NCBI RefSeq assembly: GCF_001039275.2
Contig: NZ_CP030117.1
Coordinates: forward strand, 862,001 to 926,000
Source of the DNA: Brevibacillus brevis
GTDB taxonomy: Bacteria > Bacillota > Bacilli > Brevibacillales > Brevibacillaceae
Direction: 5' to 3'
Length of the DNA: 64,000 bases
This document shows, piece after piece, positions 42,162 to 51,768 of the stretch. A program made the translations under genes and the position numbers. Positions within the stretch are counted from its first letter, which is position 1. Each line of letters starts with the position of its first letter. A model generated the notes under the pieces. That model made no database searches and was not told the origin of the DNA. It saw nothing but the letters and a program-made list of their open reading frames with translations.

Positions 42162-43589
42162 ATGAAAAGGGAGGCTCTTTCAAACAGCCATTCTGATAAG
42201 CTGTTCGAGCAAGTGTATGAATATCTTCTGGACCGAATCAGACGCGAAGAGTGGAGGGCACATGAAAAGCTCCCATCTGTTCGAACGCTGGCGTTGGAAT
42301 TACATGTGCATCGCCTGACGGTTTTTAAAGCATTTCAATTATTAAAGCAAAACCGCCACGTGTATGTGAAGGATAAGTCGGGGTATTATGTACAACCGAG
42401 CAGCCTGCTACCAGTGGAGTCGATGGATGATCCAATCGTTTCTGCCTATGTGCACAAGAGCCACCTTTCGGAAATTCATCAGGTGCAGGCGACCTATCAA
42501 TTTTCCAAAGCATTAATCGAGCCGAATTTATTGCCAAATCATTACTTTTCGGAGTACGTGAAGAAAGTGTTTGATCTGTATCCAAAGGTGCTGGGGACCT
42601 ACTCAACTACACAGGGAGATCAGGAGCTGCGGGAAGCACTGTGCAGCTATTATGTCAGCCGTTATCATTTTCACCTGTCACCCGATGAGCTGATGATTAC
42701 ATCCGGTTCGCAGGAAGCGATTGATTTGGTTGCCAGAGTCCTTGTAAAGCCGCGTGATGTCGTGTTGCTGGAGAGACCCACTTACAGTCCTGCCATTGAT
42801 GTCTTCAGAAGACAGGGCGCCAATATGATTCCCATCGAGATTACGCCGCATGGATATGATTTGGAGCAGGTTGAACTGTTGATGCAAAAAGAAAAACCGC
42901 GTTTGTTTTATCTCAATCCGACCTTTCACAATCCGACGGGCTATACGGTTCCCGCTGAACAGCGGAAGAGACTGGTGGAGCTCGCTGCGAAGTATCAGTG
43001 CCTGATCGTAGAGGATGATCCGTGCCGCGATATTTACTTTGGTGATGAGCCCCCACTGCCGTTTTTTTCTTATGACACGGCGGGCTATGTCATCTATCTG
43101 CGCAGCTTTAGCAAGTACATCGCTCCGGGGTTGAGTATTGCGACTGTGGCATGCCGTCCATCTATTATGAAGTATTTGATTCAAGCGAAATCACTGTCCG
43201 ACAGTGGAGCGCCCCTGTTGAATCAAAAGATTTTTTTGCATTATTTCTTCTCCGAAAGAATGCAGCAGCATTTGGCGAAGCTGCGGATTGCATTGGCCAT
43301 TCGCCGGGATATCATAGAGGAAGAGCTAACAGTGACCGACTGGGAGTGGTCCAGCCCACCAGGAGGCTTTAATTTATGGGTGAAGCTGCCTGATTCCATC
43401 CCCATGGAAAGTCTTCTGGCCAAATGCATAGAGCAATCGATTACGTTTGTGCCCGGCGCGATCTGTGACCCACAGCGAGAATTAAGTTCTTGGATACGCA
43501 TCAGTTATTCTTATTTGAATGAACAACAACTGCGGGATGGATTGCAAAGGCTCATCCGTACGGTTCGCCTGTTGGATATAAAGGAATGA
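42162..43589 (+). CDS. MocR family regulator (GntR helix-turn-helix + aminotransferase domain)
   Basis: A 475-residue regulator. The winged helix is residues about 12-80 (LFEQVYEYLLDRIRREEWRA, then LPSVRTLALELHVHRLTVFK). Residues about 120-470 form a fold-type I PLP domain with TSGSQEAIDLVARVL, NPTFHNPTGYT, EDDPCRDIYF and RSFSKYIAPGLSIA, where the Lys would carry PLP. AGGGGGGGAG lies before ATG 42162, preferred to the frame start at 42138. Such proteins sense an amine or PLP derivative. Position and the direct repeat upstream point to control of the divergent EamA exporter and of itself. Confidence 0.92.
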   Translation: MKREALSNSHSDKLFEQVYEYLLDRIRREEWRAHEKLPSVRTLALELHVHRLTVFKAFQLLKQNRHVYVKDKSGYYVQPSSLLPVESMDDPIVSAYVHKSHLSEIHQVQATYQFSKALIEPNLLPNHYFSEYVKKVFDLYPKVLGTYSTTQGDQELREALCSYYVSRYHFHLSPDELMITSGSQEAIDLVARVLVKPRDVVLLERPTYSPAIDVFRRQGANMIPIEITPHGYDLEQVELLMQKEKPRLFYLNPTFHNPTGYTVPAEQRKRLVELAAKYQCLIVEDDPCRDIYFGDEPPLPFFSYDTAGYVIYLRSFSKYIAPGLSIATVACRPSIMKYLIQAKSLSDSGAPLLNQKIFLHYFFSERMQQHLAKLRIALAIRRDIIEEELTVTDWEWSSPPGGFNLWVKLPDSIPMESLLAKCIEQSITFVPGAICDPQRELSSWIRISYSYLNEQQLRDGLQRLIRTVRLLDIKE

Positions 43590-43591
43590 AG

Positions 43592-43630
43592 AAAAGGCTG
43601 CCGACATGATGGTCGACAGCCTTTCTTTTT
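43592..43630. terminator. Terminator between MocR and hydrolase genes
   Basis: AAAAGGCTGCCGAC and GTCGACAGCCTTT form a 12-bp stem, followed by CTTTTT. Confidence 0.88.
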
Positions 43631-43637
43631 GGTTATT

Positions 43638-44351
43638 TTATGATTTGCTTACTTGATCGAGGTGATTTACCAGCTCTTCTGTTTTGGACAAGAAAGGCGC
43701 ATGATCGGCTTCCAGTGTAATGACTTTGCTGCAAGGTGTTTCTGTATTCATTCTGCGTTGAAAATCGATTGGAATTGCGTTGTCTAATGTGGTTTCGATA
43801 TAGATGCGATCAACGCTTCCGAATTTCTCTTCCGTAATTTGTACTGGTTGTGTAAACGGAGCCAGCGCTTGTGGACGGCAACGCTTCATCGAAGACAGTC
43901 GCAATGCATCGTCCTCTACCACATTGAAAAATGTTTGCTCCACAGTCTCAGGTTTAGGAACGAGCGTCATGTCTTCCTCATTTAACGTAAATTGCGGTCC
44001 CTTTTCTCCTTCTGACTTCCCTACGAGACTTTCCCCGTTTTTCGGCAAGAAAGCACAAAGATAAACGAGTTTCTCGATCTTATCGTGTACATGCTCGGCT
44101 GTTTGTGTAATGACGAGTCCTCCCATGCTGTGTCCGACAAGAATTACTTTTTCTTTTTGCTGCTTAATCAGGTTGGCTACTTTCTCTACATATAAATCCA
44201 AGGTTACTTCTTGTGGAGGGGTCATATCTTGTCCACTTCCCGGCAAGTCCATTGTTACAACCTTGTGTCCCAATGATTCCAGCTCAGGCTTTACCAGTTC
44301 CCATACCCATTCTCCCTGCCATGCTCCATGAACCAAAACATAAGTACTCAT
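43638..44351 (-). CDS. Alpha/beta hydrolase (salicylate esterase/EstC-like)
   Basis: A 237-residue esterase-type hydrolase. The early HGAWQGEWVWELV motif (oxyanion region) and nucleophile elbow GHSMGG, with serine in VILVGHSMGGLVI, are clear. An acid residue is in the late IYIETTLDNAIP region, and the catalytic His is in LEADHAPFLSKTEELV. The short core and no obvious lid recall plant methylesterase/hydroxynitrile-lyase relatives found in bacteria. The start is ATG 44351, with AAAGGGG 10 bases upstream; ATG 44357 is also possible. Divergent from the Crp/Fnr gene, which could regulate it. Confidence 0.88.
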   Translation of the reverse strand: MSTYVLVHGAWQGEWVWELVKPELESLGHKVVTMDLPGSGQDMTPPQEVTLDLYVEKVANLIKQQKEKVILVGHSMGGLVITQTAEHVHDKIEKLVYLCAFLPKNGESLVGKSEGEKGPQFTLNEEDMTLVPKPETVEQTFFNVVEDDALRLSSMKRCRPQALAPFTQPVQITEEKFGSVDRIYIETTLDNAIPIDFQRRMNTETPCSKVITLEADHAPFLSKTEELVNHLDQVSKS

Positions 44352-44483
44352 CCACATACAGCCCCTTTGTTTGAAAGATATTTGTTCATTAGTGTAAGCC
44401 GATCCAATTTCTGCTACGCATCTTATTTCTTGTTTTCGTCCCCTCTTGAGTGCAATAATAATAAAAATCTGTATCGGTAATCT

Positions 44484-44496
44484 GTGACTTTGTCAC
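44484..44496. promoter_or_regulatory. Palindrome in the hydrolase/Crp-Fnr intergenic region
   Basis: GTGAC-TTT-GTCAC, a perfect 5-bp-arm palindrome. It resembles a Crp/Fnr site (TGTGA...TCACA), but the arms are one base closer than usual. It lies about 37 bp before the regulator start. Confidence 0.5.
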
Positions 44497-44532
44497 CAAG
44501 TTATTTTTTTCACAAGGAGGTTCTTCGTCCAT

Positions 44533-45192
44533 ATGCAAAAGGAGCAGATTGCGGAAGTCCTTGCACGTTTTCCAAGTCTGGCGGCACTTACTCCAGAAGA
44601 GTGGCAAGAGGAGGGAATCTCCATCACTACGGTTCCAGCCAACTTTACCATTGATGAAGGCGAGTTTTTGGAGAATGCGCCATTAATCTTGGATGGGCTG
44701 GTTCGCATTTTCAAACTGAGCAGTGATGGGAGAGAGGTTACATTGTACAGGCTATCGGCTGGCGAGTGCTGCCCACTCATCGCGTCTAGCATATTGGGAG
44801 AAACGGTGTATGAGGCTTCGGCTTGCGTGGAGAAGCCGAGTATGGTCTTGAACGTCCCGACGAAAATTTATAAGAAATGGATCGAGAACCATCAAGGCTT
44901 TCGCCAGTATATTTTTCAATCATTTGCGCGTCGATTGATTATCATGTCGAACTTGATTGACGACATTAACTTTAAATCCATTCGGGTTCGGATTTCCGAA
45001 TATTTGATTGAGCATACAGGTGTGGAGAATGATTCGCTTGCCATTACACATGATCAGTTGGCAATTGAGCTGGGGACTGCTCGTGAAGTGATTAGCCGGA
45101 CACTAAAGAAAATGGAAAAAGAAGGGCTGCTCCGTGTAACGCGGGGACAAATTACTAATATTCAACGTTCAAAACTACCTGCGGTTGAATAA
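44533..45192 (+). CDS. Crp/Fnr family transcriptional regulator
   Basis: A 219-residue regulator. The N-terminal cyclic-nucleotide-binding-like barrel spans about 25-120 (NFTIDEGEFLENAPLILDGL). The dimer helix and DNA-binding domain are at about 130-215, with helix-turn-helix LAIELGTAREVISRTLKKME. There is no N-terminal cysteine cluster for an iron-sulphur centre, so it is not FNR-like, and the cAMP-binding RxS motif is not evident. AAGGAGG precedes the ATG. Divergent from the hydrolase gene, with a small palindrome between them. The signal is unknown. Confidence 0.9.
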   Translation: MQKEQIAEVLARFPSLAALTPEEWQEEGISITTVPANFTIDEGEFLENAPLILDGLVRIFKLSSDGREVTLYRLSAGECCPLIASSILGETVYEASACVEKPSMVLNVPTKIYKKWIENHQGFRQYIFQSFARRLIIMSNLIDDINFKSIRVRISEYLIEHTGVENDSLAITHDQLAIELGTAREVISRTLKKMEKEGLLRVTRGQITNIQRSKLPAVE

Positions 45193-45274
45193 TCCGTATT
45201 TGAAAATACAAAAATTTTAGGAAGGGCTATGTACTGTGTTATACTGAGTCTACCATTTACTGTTCTGTAGCATT

Positions 45275-45309
45275 CCCTACTCCATTTACGTGAGTAGGGT
45301 TTTTTATTT
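45275..45309 (+). terminator. Terminator of the Crp/Fnr gene
   Basis: CCCTACTC and GAGTAGGG arms, then a T-run. Confidence 0.88.
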
Positions 45310-45328
45310 GTGTTTCAGACTCAGACAA

Positions 45329-45367
45329 CACAAAAACAGACCCCCATGCAGGAGTCTGTTTTTGTGT
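45329..45367 (-). terminator. Terminator of the cold-shock gene
   Basis: ACACAAAAACAGAC and GTCTGTTTTTGTGT form a long A/T-rich stem on the minus-strand side just past the csp stop. Confidence 0.88.
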
Positions 45368-45376
45368 ATGGCTAAA

Positions 45377-45577
45377 TTAAACTTTTTGAACGTTAGTAGC
45401 TTGTGGTCCGCGTTGGCCTTGTTCTACGTCAAAAGTAACTTTTTGACCTTCGTCAAGGGATTTGAAACCTTCGCCTTGGATAGCAGAGAAGTGAACGAAT
45501 ACGTCTTCTTTACCTTCGCGCTCAATAAAACCAAAACCTTTTTCTGCGTTAAACCATTTTACTGTACCTTGTTCCAT
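45377..45577 (-). CDS. Cold-shock protein (CspA family)
   Basis: A 66-residue RNA/single-strand-DNA chaperone. RNP1 is KGFGFIER and RNP2 is DVFVHFSAI, both complete; [16 protein letters not shown] opens it and GPQATNV closes it. The frame is preceded by an RBS GGAGG about 6 bases upstream. A leader of more than 100 bases lies before it, as usual for csp genes whose mRNA folds with temperature, though I cannot identify a defined cold-shock box. It is a single-gene unit with a strong terminator. Numbering within the csp paralogues is not attempted. Confidence 0.96.
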   Translation of the reverse strand: MEQGTVKWFNAEKGFGFIEREGKEDVFVHFSAIQGEGFKSLDEGQKVTFDVEQGQRGPQATNVQKV

Positions 45578-45763
45578 TGTTATTGCCTCCTAGTGTGTAG
45601 CACACATATATTACTATCCTTGCTCTCAGGATCATCTAGACGAAAATTTGCTATCTACGCTATCCGTTGCTTCGAACAAAAATAATTCTTTACTAGCATA
45701 ACAGGATATTGAAAGGATAGCAAATTATTCGCGCATATTGACTAAAAAAATTCAGATGAGCTG

Positions 45764-47032
45764 TTACGAAAGCATGGCACCAATCTCTTTCAACGTGAGC
45801 TGTGCCGAGACAATTTTGTTCGGATAGCTTGCTTGTGCCGATTCCCCTAAATGATACTCTTGCAGTGCATCAGTATCCTTCAGCATGTTTCCTGTCAAAA
45901 TGCACACGGCTGTTTCGTCCTTGTCGATCACTTGTCCTGCGATGAGCTTGCGCAATCCAGCGACCGTAGCAGCAGAGGCAGGCTCGCAACCGATCCCGCT
46001 TTTATCCACCCATGCTTTGGCGTCGAGAATCTCTTGATCAGTCACGGAGCAGGTAACGCCATTCGTTTCTTCTAATGTACGAAGCGCTTTTTTCCAGCTA
46101 GGCGGATTGCCGATGTTGAGCGCAGAGGCACGTGTATATGGATTGGGTTCAGGTGTCAGTTCGGTGTACCCGCCTGCGACCATGCGATGGAATGGGCTAG
46201 CACCTTCCGCCTGTACGAGCGCCACCCTTGGAACCTTTTCGATAAAGCCGAGATTTTTCAAATCCTGCAAGCCTTTTCCGAGAGCCGTCACATTGCTTAG
46301 TGCTCCTCCAGGGATGACCACCCAATCGGGGAGGTTCCAATTGAGGTACTGGGCGATTTCGTACACGATACTCTTCTGCCCTTCAATGCGGAATGGATTG
46401 ATCGAATTGCAGATATAGAGGCCGAGCTCTTTGCTGTATTGCTCGTAAAAGCGGATGCCATCATCGTAAGTGCCATCAAAGCTGATGACCTTTGCTCCGT
46501 AGGCGAGTGTTTGCATGACTTTATTCAAGGAAATGTTTTTGTTCGGGACAAACACGTACGATTCGCCATGAGCGAGTGCAGCATACATGGCGAGAGAGGA
46601 TGAGGTATTGCCAGTCGATGTGCAGGTGAAGCGTTGATAGCCTAATGAACGACCGTGTGATACGGCGACAGTCATCCCGTTGTCTTTGAATGAACCACTC
46701 GGATTCTCGCTTTGTGCCTTTAGCCATACCTTGCTGTTGCTTCCTACATACGATTGGATGAGTGCAGATGCGTACAGTCCTGTATTTCCTTCGTACTTGG
46801 TCGTGATGTACTCTTCAGGAAGCTCGGGGAAAATCAGCTCTTTGTAGCGCCATACTCCGCTCGCATAAGGTGTCATACGCTCTGACAGCCGCTCGTGAAA
46901 GACGCGCTTTAGCTGTTCGGTATCGATGGTCGACGTATCGTGAATAATGTCAAACAAGCCACCGCACGTGCATTGATAGTCAAATAAATGGGCAGGCACT
47001 TCCTTGCTGCAATCGACACAAACCAGTTTCAT
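45764..47032 (-). CDS. thrC: Threonine synthase
   Basis: A 422-residue PLP enzyme converting O-phosphohomoserine to threonine in the cytoplasm. An N-terminal zinc ribbon is formed by Cys5, Cys8, Cys21 and Cys23. PLP Lys116 lies in NPSGSFKDNGM. The phosphate loop is in TSTGNTSSSLAMYAA, and EGNTGLY is present. The longer zinc-ribbon form resembles archaeal and some Bacillales threonine synthases. No hom or thrB gene is next to it. Only GCGAGG touches the start codon. A hairpin just upstream (47041-47071) holds the GGGGCG that could serve as the RBS, so translation may be regulated there. Confidence 0.9.
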   Translation of the reverse strand: MKLVCVDCSKEVPAHLFDYQCTCGGLFDIIHDTSTIDTEQLKRVFHERLSERMTPYASGVWRYKELIFPELPEEYITTKYEGNTGLYASALIQSYVGSNSKVWLKAQSENPSGSFKDNGMTVAVSHGRSLGYQRFTCTSTGNTSSSLAMYAALAHGESYVFVPNKNISLNKVMQTLAYGAKVISFDGTYDDGIRFYEQYSKELGLYICNSINPFRIEGQKSIVYEIAQYLNWNLPDWVVIPGGALSNVTALGKGLQDLKNLGFIEKVPRVALVQAEGASPFHRMVAGGYTELTPEPNPYTRASALNIGNPPSWKKALRTLEETNGVTCSVTDQEILDAKAWVDKSGIGCEPASAATVAGLRKLIAGQVIDKDETAVCILTGNMLKDTDALQEYHLGESAQASYPNKIVSAQLTLKEIGAMLS

Positions 47033-47040
47033 CCTCGCAA

Positions 47041-47071
47041 GATTCGCCCCTAAAAGTGTGCGGGGAGAATC
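47041..47071 (-). promoter_or_regulatory. Hairpin over the likely thrC RBS
   Basis: GATTCTCCCC pairs with GGGGCGAATC (one mismatch) around an 11-base loop on the minus strand. The right arm ends 8 bases before the thrC ATG, so it may hide the ribosome site. There is no T-run. Confidence 0.5.
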
Positions 47072-47176
47072 TCTCCACCTCTTTTCTCTCGTATGGTTTT
47101 TTATATGGTAAACGGAGAAGGAGGAGCGTGTAAATAATCGTTTTCAGTAAAAATAAAATATTCGCATACAAATGCA

Positions 47177-47214
47177 AAAGACGGGAAGGAGCCGCTATAC
47201 AGACTCCAACCCGT
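47177..47214 (-). terminator. Terminator of the MOSC-rluF operon
   Basis: On the minus strand GACGGGTTGGAG pairs with CTCCTTCCCGTC, followed by TTTTGC. Confidence 0.85.
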
Positions 47215-47221
47215 CCCTATT

Positions 47222-47908
47222 TCACAAGCTTTTATTTAGATCAGTCAATTCCTTGGCCGTCAGATTGCGCCATTGCCCCAATTTCAAATTCCCGAGAGCA
47301 ATGTTCATGATGCGTATCCGTTCGAGCTTTCGCACCTGATAACCAAAAGCCTGGCACATCCGTCTGATTTGTCGATTCAGCCCTTGCGTCAGCACGATAT
47401 TGAAGACACGGTCGCTGACTTTGGTTACTTTGCAAGGCTTTGTAGTTGTTCCGAGAATGCGTACGCCGTTTGCCATTCCGTGCAAGAAGTTCGCCGTGAT
47501 GGGCTTGTCTACGGTGACGATGTACTCTTTGTCATGATTGTTCTCCGCCCGCAAAATTTTGTTTACGATATCCCCGTCATTGGTTAACAGGATGAGTCCT
47601 TGCGAATCCTTATCCAGTCGCCCGATAGGAAAAATCCGCTCCGGGTGATTGACGAAATCGATGATGTTGCCTTTGACGTGCAGTTCAGTGGTACACGTAA
47701 TTCCGACAGGCTTGTTCAGGGCGATGTAGACATCTTTCTTTTTGACACCGAGCGGCTGCCCATCGATGCGCACATCATCTCCTGACGCAACCGTACTTCC
47801 CAGTTCCGCGAGTTGGCCATTGATCGTCACGCGCTTGGCCTCGATTAATTTATCGGCTTCTCTTCGCGAGCAAATGCCGGTTTCACTGATGAACTTATTA
47901 ATTCGCAT
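47222..47908 (-). CDS. rluF: 23S rRNA pseudouridine synthase RluF-like
   Basis: A 228-residue pseudouridine synthase. An N-terminal S4 RNA-binding domain (about 1-60, [20 protein letters not shown]) is followed by the catalytic domain with the signature [17 protein letters not shown]; the Asp is the catalytic residue. [16 protein letters not shown] is the second conserved block. The phrase [14 protein letters not shown] and the insert that follows fit RluF, which in E. coli modifies U2604 of 23S rRNA, better than RluB or RluE. It lies 15 bases after the MOSC gene with an AAAGGAA site, so they share a transcript. A terminator follows. Confidence 0.9.
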   Translation of the reverse strand: MRINKFISETGICSRREADKLIEAKRVTINGQLAELGSTVASGDDVRIDGQPLGVKKKDVYIALNKPVGITCTTELHVKGNIIDFVNHPERIFPIGRLDKDSQGLILLTNDGDIVNKILRAENNHDKEYIVTVDKPITANFLHGMANGVRILGTTTKPCKVTKVSDRVFNIVLTQGLNRQIRRMCQAFGYQVRKLERIRIMNIALGNLKLGQWRNLTAKELTDLNKSL

Positions 47909-47923
47909 GAGACGTTCCTTTCA

Positions 47924-48574
47924 CTATTGCTGCTTCTTTTCCAGTTTTTCAAGTAGTTTATTCCGCCAAGGCAGGGCCAATTCCTCCACCTCAAGCATAC
48001 GCTGTATCGTCTCTTGGGATGGTGATTTGTCGTGGAAGTATAAGTGGTGAATCGACGCTACCGTTACTTGTTTTGGATGTGCAGTGATGAGGGAAATTTG
48101 GGAGTCCGCCTTGATCGTCCCTTCCTGCAAGACACGGAAGAAATAGCCCGTATAGCCCATTTCCACCACCGCTTTGAGCAGTTGGTTATTGTTGTTGCGC
48201 TTGTTGATCGTCGCGCAAGGAAATCGGCCTTGGGTCACTTGCAGGATGGTATCTCCGAATTGATACACATCCCCAATGCAGACCTGCTCTTCGGTCATGC
48301 CAGCGAGTGTGAGATTTTCTCCGAATGCCGCATTGGTCAGAGGTTGGCCGAGCAACTTCTCCCAATGGGCATAATGTTCAAAAGGATACGCACAGACGAC
48401 GCGGTCTGGGCCACCGTGGTACGCTGGATTCGCGATATCGTCGTCATCAATTTTTTCGGAACGGACAACGAGCTCGTCCGCTTCCTCCTTCCAAATGCCG
48501 GAGAGATATTCCTTGCCGTTGTACATATTACTTTTAGGCAAACCTTTACTAATTGTAACGATTTTTCTGTTCAA
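47924..48574 (-). CDS. MOSC domain protein (YiiM-like)
   Basis: A 216-residue MOSC-domain protein, which in related proteins transfers sulphur or binds a molybdenum cofactor intermediate. The beta-rich domain has KIVTISKGLPKS, the conserved GGPDRVVCAYPFEHY and the cofactor Cys in TQGRFPCATINKR. The start is set at TTG 48574, with GGGAG about 10 bases upstream, since relatives begin near KIVTI. An ATG at 48622 would add 16 residues without an RBS. It is the first gene of the operon with rluF, divergent from pncB. Confidence 0.82.
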   Translation of the reverse strand: MNRKIVTISKGLPKSNMYNGKEYLSGIWKEEADELVVRSEKIDDDDIANPAYHGGPDRVVCAYPFEHYAHWEKLLGQPLTNAAFGENLTLAGMTEEQVCIGDVYQFGDTILQVTQGRFPCATINKRNNNNQLLKAVVEMGYTGYFFRVLQEGTIKADSQISLITAHPKQVTVASIHHLYFHDKSPSQETIQRMLEVEELALPWRNKLLEKLEKKQQ

Positions 48575-48719
48575 CTTATGCTCACTCCCAGCCTGCACGA
48601 TTGCTTCTTTTTTTATCCCCATACTATACCACATTCCCTAATATCCTCCACAGCGGATGGGCACCAGCGGACGCTTCTGGTATGATGAAAGAAAGGAATA
48701 CACAGGAGGCCTCAGTGAC

Positions 48720-50168
48720 ATGCAATCATTTGGTGTGGCACTACACACAGATAAATATCAAATTAATATGATGTACGCCCATTGGGTGAACGGAACACAC
48801 AATCAGAAGGTCGTTTTCGAAGCATTTTTCCGCAAGCTGCCTTTTGGAAACGGATACGCTGTATCTGCCGGATTGGAACGAATTGTTTCCTATATAAAAA
48901 ATTTACGCTTTGAAGAAAGCGATCTCAAGTATTTGAGTGAGCAGGAGGAGAACTACGATCCGAAGTTTTTGGAAGAGCTGCGCCAGCTTCGTTTTAAGGG
49001 CTCGCTCTACTCCGTGAAGGAAGGAACCGTGGTTTTCCCGAACGAGCCGCTGATTCGTGTAGAGGGGCGTGTCATGGAGGCACAGTTGGTTGAGACGGCC
49101 CTGTTGAACTACATGAATTACCAGACGCTGATTGCGACCAAAGCTTCGCGGATTAAAAATGTTGCGGGCAATGATGTTCTCATGGAGTTCGGAACAAGAA
49201 GGGCGCAGGAGGCAGATGCTGCGCTGTGGGGGACACGGGCAGCGTATTTGGCTGGCTTCGACGCGACCTCGAACATGCTGGCAGGGAAAATGTTTGGCAT
49301 CCCGACAAAAGGGACGCACGCTCACTCATGGGTACAGAGCTTTGAGAGCGAAGAGGAAGCATTTGAGCGCTTCGCAGCGGCTCTACCAGGACAGGTAACC
49401 TTGCTGGTCGACACTTACGATACGCTCAAAAGCGGCGTGCCTAATGCAATTAAGGTCGGAAAACGCCTGGAGAAACAAGGGAAAAAGCTGACGGCGGTGC
49501 GCTTGGACAGTGGCGACTTGACGTATTTGTCCTGCAAGACACGCGAAATGCTTGATAAGGCAGGTATGACCGATGTGCAAATTGTCGCTTCCAACGATCT
49601 CGATGAGCACACGATTATGAACCTGAAAGTACAGGGAGCACGCGTAAATAGCTGGGGAGTAGGAACGCAGCTCATCACGGCAGCGGATCAGCCGACACTC
49701 GGAGGCGTATACAAGCTGGTAGCGCGTGAAGGCGCGGACGGAGAATATCAGCCGACCATCAAAATCTCCGGGAATCCTGAAAAAGTCACAACGCCGGGCA
49801 TCAAAGATATGTACCGATTGATTGATCCAGAAACAGGCAAAGCGATTGCTGACTATATGTGCTTCCCGCATGAAACAACAGTCGATGAGGGAGCTCCTCT
49901 CCATTTGTTCCATCCGAGCCATACGTATTTGAGCAAGCATTTGGAGAACTACCAGGCTGAGTCGCTGCTCATTCCGGTATTTGTGGATGGGGAACTGGTC
50001 TATGAACTGCCGACCCTCCAAGAGATTCGCAACTACCATTGCGAGCAGCTCAAGCTGTTTTGGCCTGAATACTTGCGCATGCTGAATCCGGAGCATTACC
50101 GTCTGCACATCAGCGAAGAGATGTGGGAGACGAAAACAAAGCTGATGAAGGCATATTTGAAAAAATAA
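48720..50168 (+). CDS. pncB: Nicotinate phosphoribosyltransferase
   Basis: A 482-residue enzyme of the NAD salvage pathway, joining nicotinate and PRPP in the cytoplasm. It opens with HTDKYQINMMYAHW, and GTRRAQEADAAL, GTHAHSWVQSF and the strand VRLDSGDLTYLS belong to the active site; the phospho-histidine is expected in GTHAHS. The start at ATG 48720 has GGAGG 12 bases upstream; the longer frame is not supported. Length matches Bacillus-type PncB. A hairpin terminator follows. The divergent MOSC-rluF operon is about 145 bases away. Confidence 0.95.
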   Translation: MQSFGVALHTDKYQINMMYAHWVNGTHNQKVVFEAFFRKLPFGNGYAVSAGLERIVSYIKNLRFEESDLKYLSEQEENYDPKFLEELRQLRFKGSLYSVKEGTVVFPNEPLIRVEGRVMEAQLVETALLNYMNYQTLIATKASRIKNVAGNDVLMEFGTRRAQEADAALWGTRAAYLAGFDATSNMLAGKMFGIPTKGTHAHSWVQSFESEEEAFERFAAALPGQVTLLVDTYDTLKSGVPNAIKVGKRLEKQGKKLTAVRLDSGDLTYLSCKTREMLDKAGMTDVQIVASNDLDEHTIMNLKVQGARVNSWGVGTQLITAADQPTLGGVYKLVAREGADGEYQPTIKISGNPEKVTTPGIKDMYRLIDPETGKAIADYMCFPHETTVDEGAPLHLFHPSHTYLSKHLENYQAESLLIPVFVDGELVYELPTLQEIRNYHCEQLKLFWPEYLRMLNPEHYRLHISEEMWETKTKLMKAYLKK

Positions 50169-50171
50169 GTG

Positions 50172-50213
50172 AAAACGTCTGATGTGTCGCGAGGATGCAT
50201 CGGGCGTTTTTTA
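50172..50213 (+). terminator. Terminator of pncB
   Basis: AAAACGTCTGATG and CATCGGGCGTTTT form a stem with wobble pairs, followed by T residues. Confidence 0.82.
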
Positions 50214-50366
50214 TTTGGGTACCAAAAATAACACAATAATGTGAAAACAAAGAAAATGAATTGTCTGAATTTACTTGCATCGTATATAATTACTCCATTC
50301 ATCCTTTAGCTCTGCGCCAAGGTGATGTAGAAAAACACATGTGGAAAGTATTGGGGAGGAAGAGAG

Positions 50367-51626
50367 ATGCTAAATACTGTAGAGAAAGAAAACCTGAATC
50401 CATACGAAATTGTGCAGAAACAGATTGATGCTGCAGCGGCATTGTTGGGATTACGGAGTGATGCTGTAGAAATTTTAAAGCGACCCAAACGAGTATTGGC
50501 CGTTAGTTTTCCTGTCAAGATGGATGATGGCAGCGTGCGTGTCTTTGAAGGCTACCGATCTCAGCATAATGATGCGGTAGGACCGACCAAGGGAGGGATT
50601 CGCTTTCATCCGGATGTGACGATGGATGAAGTCAAGGCGCTCTCCATGTGGATGTCATTCAAATGTGGCGTGGTTGGTCTTCCTTATGGCGGTGGAAAAG
50701 GTGGCGTCATATGTGATCCCCACGAATTCAGCAAAAGCGAGCTGGAACGAGTCAGTCGCGGCTTCATGGAAGCTATTGCTGATATTGTCGGGCCAGATAC
50801 TGACATACCTGCACCTGATGTGTATACGACCCCACAAATCATGGGGTGGATGATGGATACGTACAGTCGATTAAAAGGAGCGAATTCTCCGGGAGTCATC
50901 ACGGGAAAACCGCTAAGTGTCGGCGGCTCGAAAGGAAGAAACGAAGCGACTGCCCGCGGATGCGTCTTTACCTTACTAGAGGCATTAAAAGATTCTGGAC
51001 GCAAGCCGGAGCAAACAACCGTTGCGATTCAAGGCTTTGGCAATGCGGGAAGAATAGCAGCGAGGCTTTTAACAGAGCTGGGCTTCAAAATCGTGGCGGT
51101 CAGTGACTCACGCGGAGGTATTTATGATGCTGCTGGCTTGGACATCGAGAAGGTAGGACAGTTAAAAGACAACGCCACCATTTTGGAGTATGTAGGTGGT
51201 ACGGTCATCTCCAATGAACAACTGTTGGAGCTGGAAGTGGATATTCTGATCCCGGCCGCGTTGGAAAATGTCATCACAGCAGCGAATGCCCATAGCATTC
51301 AGGCCAAGTGGATCGCAGAAGCAGCAAACGGACCAACTACACCGGATGCAGACGCCATTTTGCGTGAAAAAGGGATTATCGTTATTCCCGATATTCTCGC
51401 CAACGCAGGTGGCGTAACGGTCTCTTATTTCGAGTGGGTGCAAAACCTGATGAATTACTACTGGTCCGAGGTTGAGGTAAACGAAAAGCTGCAAACGACA
51501 ATGATTAACGCCTATCGCGCCGTGAAAGAACTCTCAGATCAATACAAGGTGGACTTGCGCACGGGAGCCTATATGATCTCGCTTTTGCGAATTACGGAGG
51601 CGATGGAAGCGCGCGGCTGGATTTAA
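50367..51626 (+). CDS. gudB: NAD-dependent glutamate dehydrogenase
   Basis: A 419-residue hexameric dehydrogenase of the Glu/Leu/Phe/Val family, catabolising glutamate to 2-oxoglutarate. The catalytic loop [14 protein letters not shown] has its Lys at 111. [11 protein letters not shown] and the Rossmann motif [12 protein letters not shown] are in place. It is close to B. subtilis GudB/RocG. The three-codon duplication that inactivates GudB in the laboratory B. subtilis strain is not present in the DEVKALSMW region, so the enzyme should be active. GGGAGGAAG precedes the ATG. Single-gene unit with terminator. Confidence 0.93.
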   Translation: MLNTVEKENLNPYEIVQKQIDAAAALLGLRSDAVEILKRPKRVLAVSFPVKMDDGSVRVFEGYRSQHNDAVGPTKGGIRFHPDVTMDEVKALSMWMSFKCGVVGLPYGGGKGGVICDPHEFSKSELERVSRGFMEAIADIVGPDTDIPAPDVYTTPQIMGWMMDTYSRLKGANSPGVITGKPLSVGGSKGRNEATARGCVFTLLEALKDSGRKPEQTTVAIQGFGNAGRIAARLLTELGFKIVAVSDSRGGIYDAAGLDIEKVGQLKDNATILEYVGGTVISNEQLLELEVDILIPAALENVITAANAHSIQAKWIAEAANGPTTPDADAILREKGIIVIPDILANAGGVTVSYFEWVQNLMNYYWSEVEVNEKLQTTMINAYRAVKELSDQYKVDLRTGAYMISLLRITEAMEARGWI

Positions 51627-51633
51627 GGGAAGA

Positions 51634-51668
51634 GCCCTCTTGCAACTTGCTTGCAAGGGGATTTTTTC
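51634..51668 (+). terminator. Terminator of gudB
   Basis: CCCTCTTGCAA and TTGCAAGGGG form a stem with a one-base bulge, then a T-run. Confidence 0.8.
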
Positions 51669-51768
51669 GTTTTCCCCTGTGGAATTAGCAGGAAGGCTAG
51701 TATTTTTGTCGAATTTGTCGGATTATTGTTTTTCTACCTGTGTTCAAAGGATGGAAAGGGGGATCTTT

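Noticed and set aside
51627..51768. S-box (SAM) riboswitch before metA
   Set aside because: The gap is mostly occupied by the gudB terminator, and no S-box-like arrangement could be found by eye.
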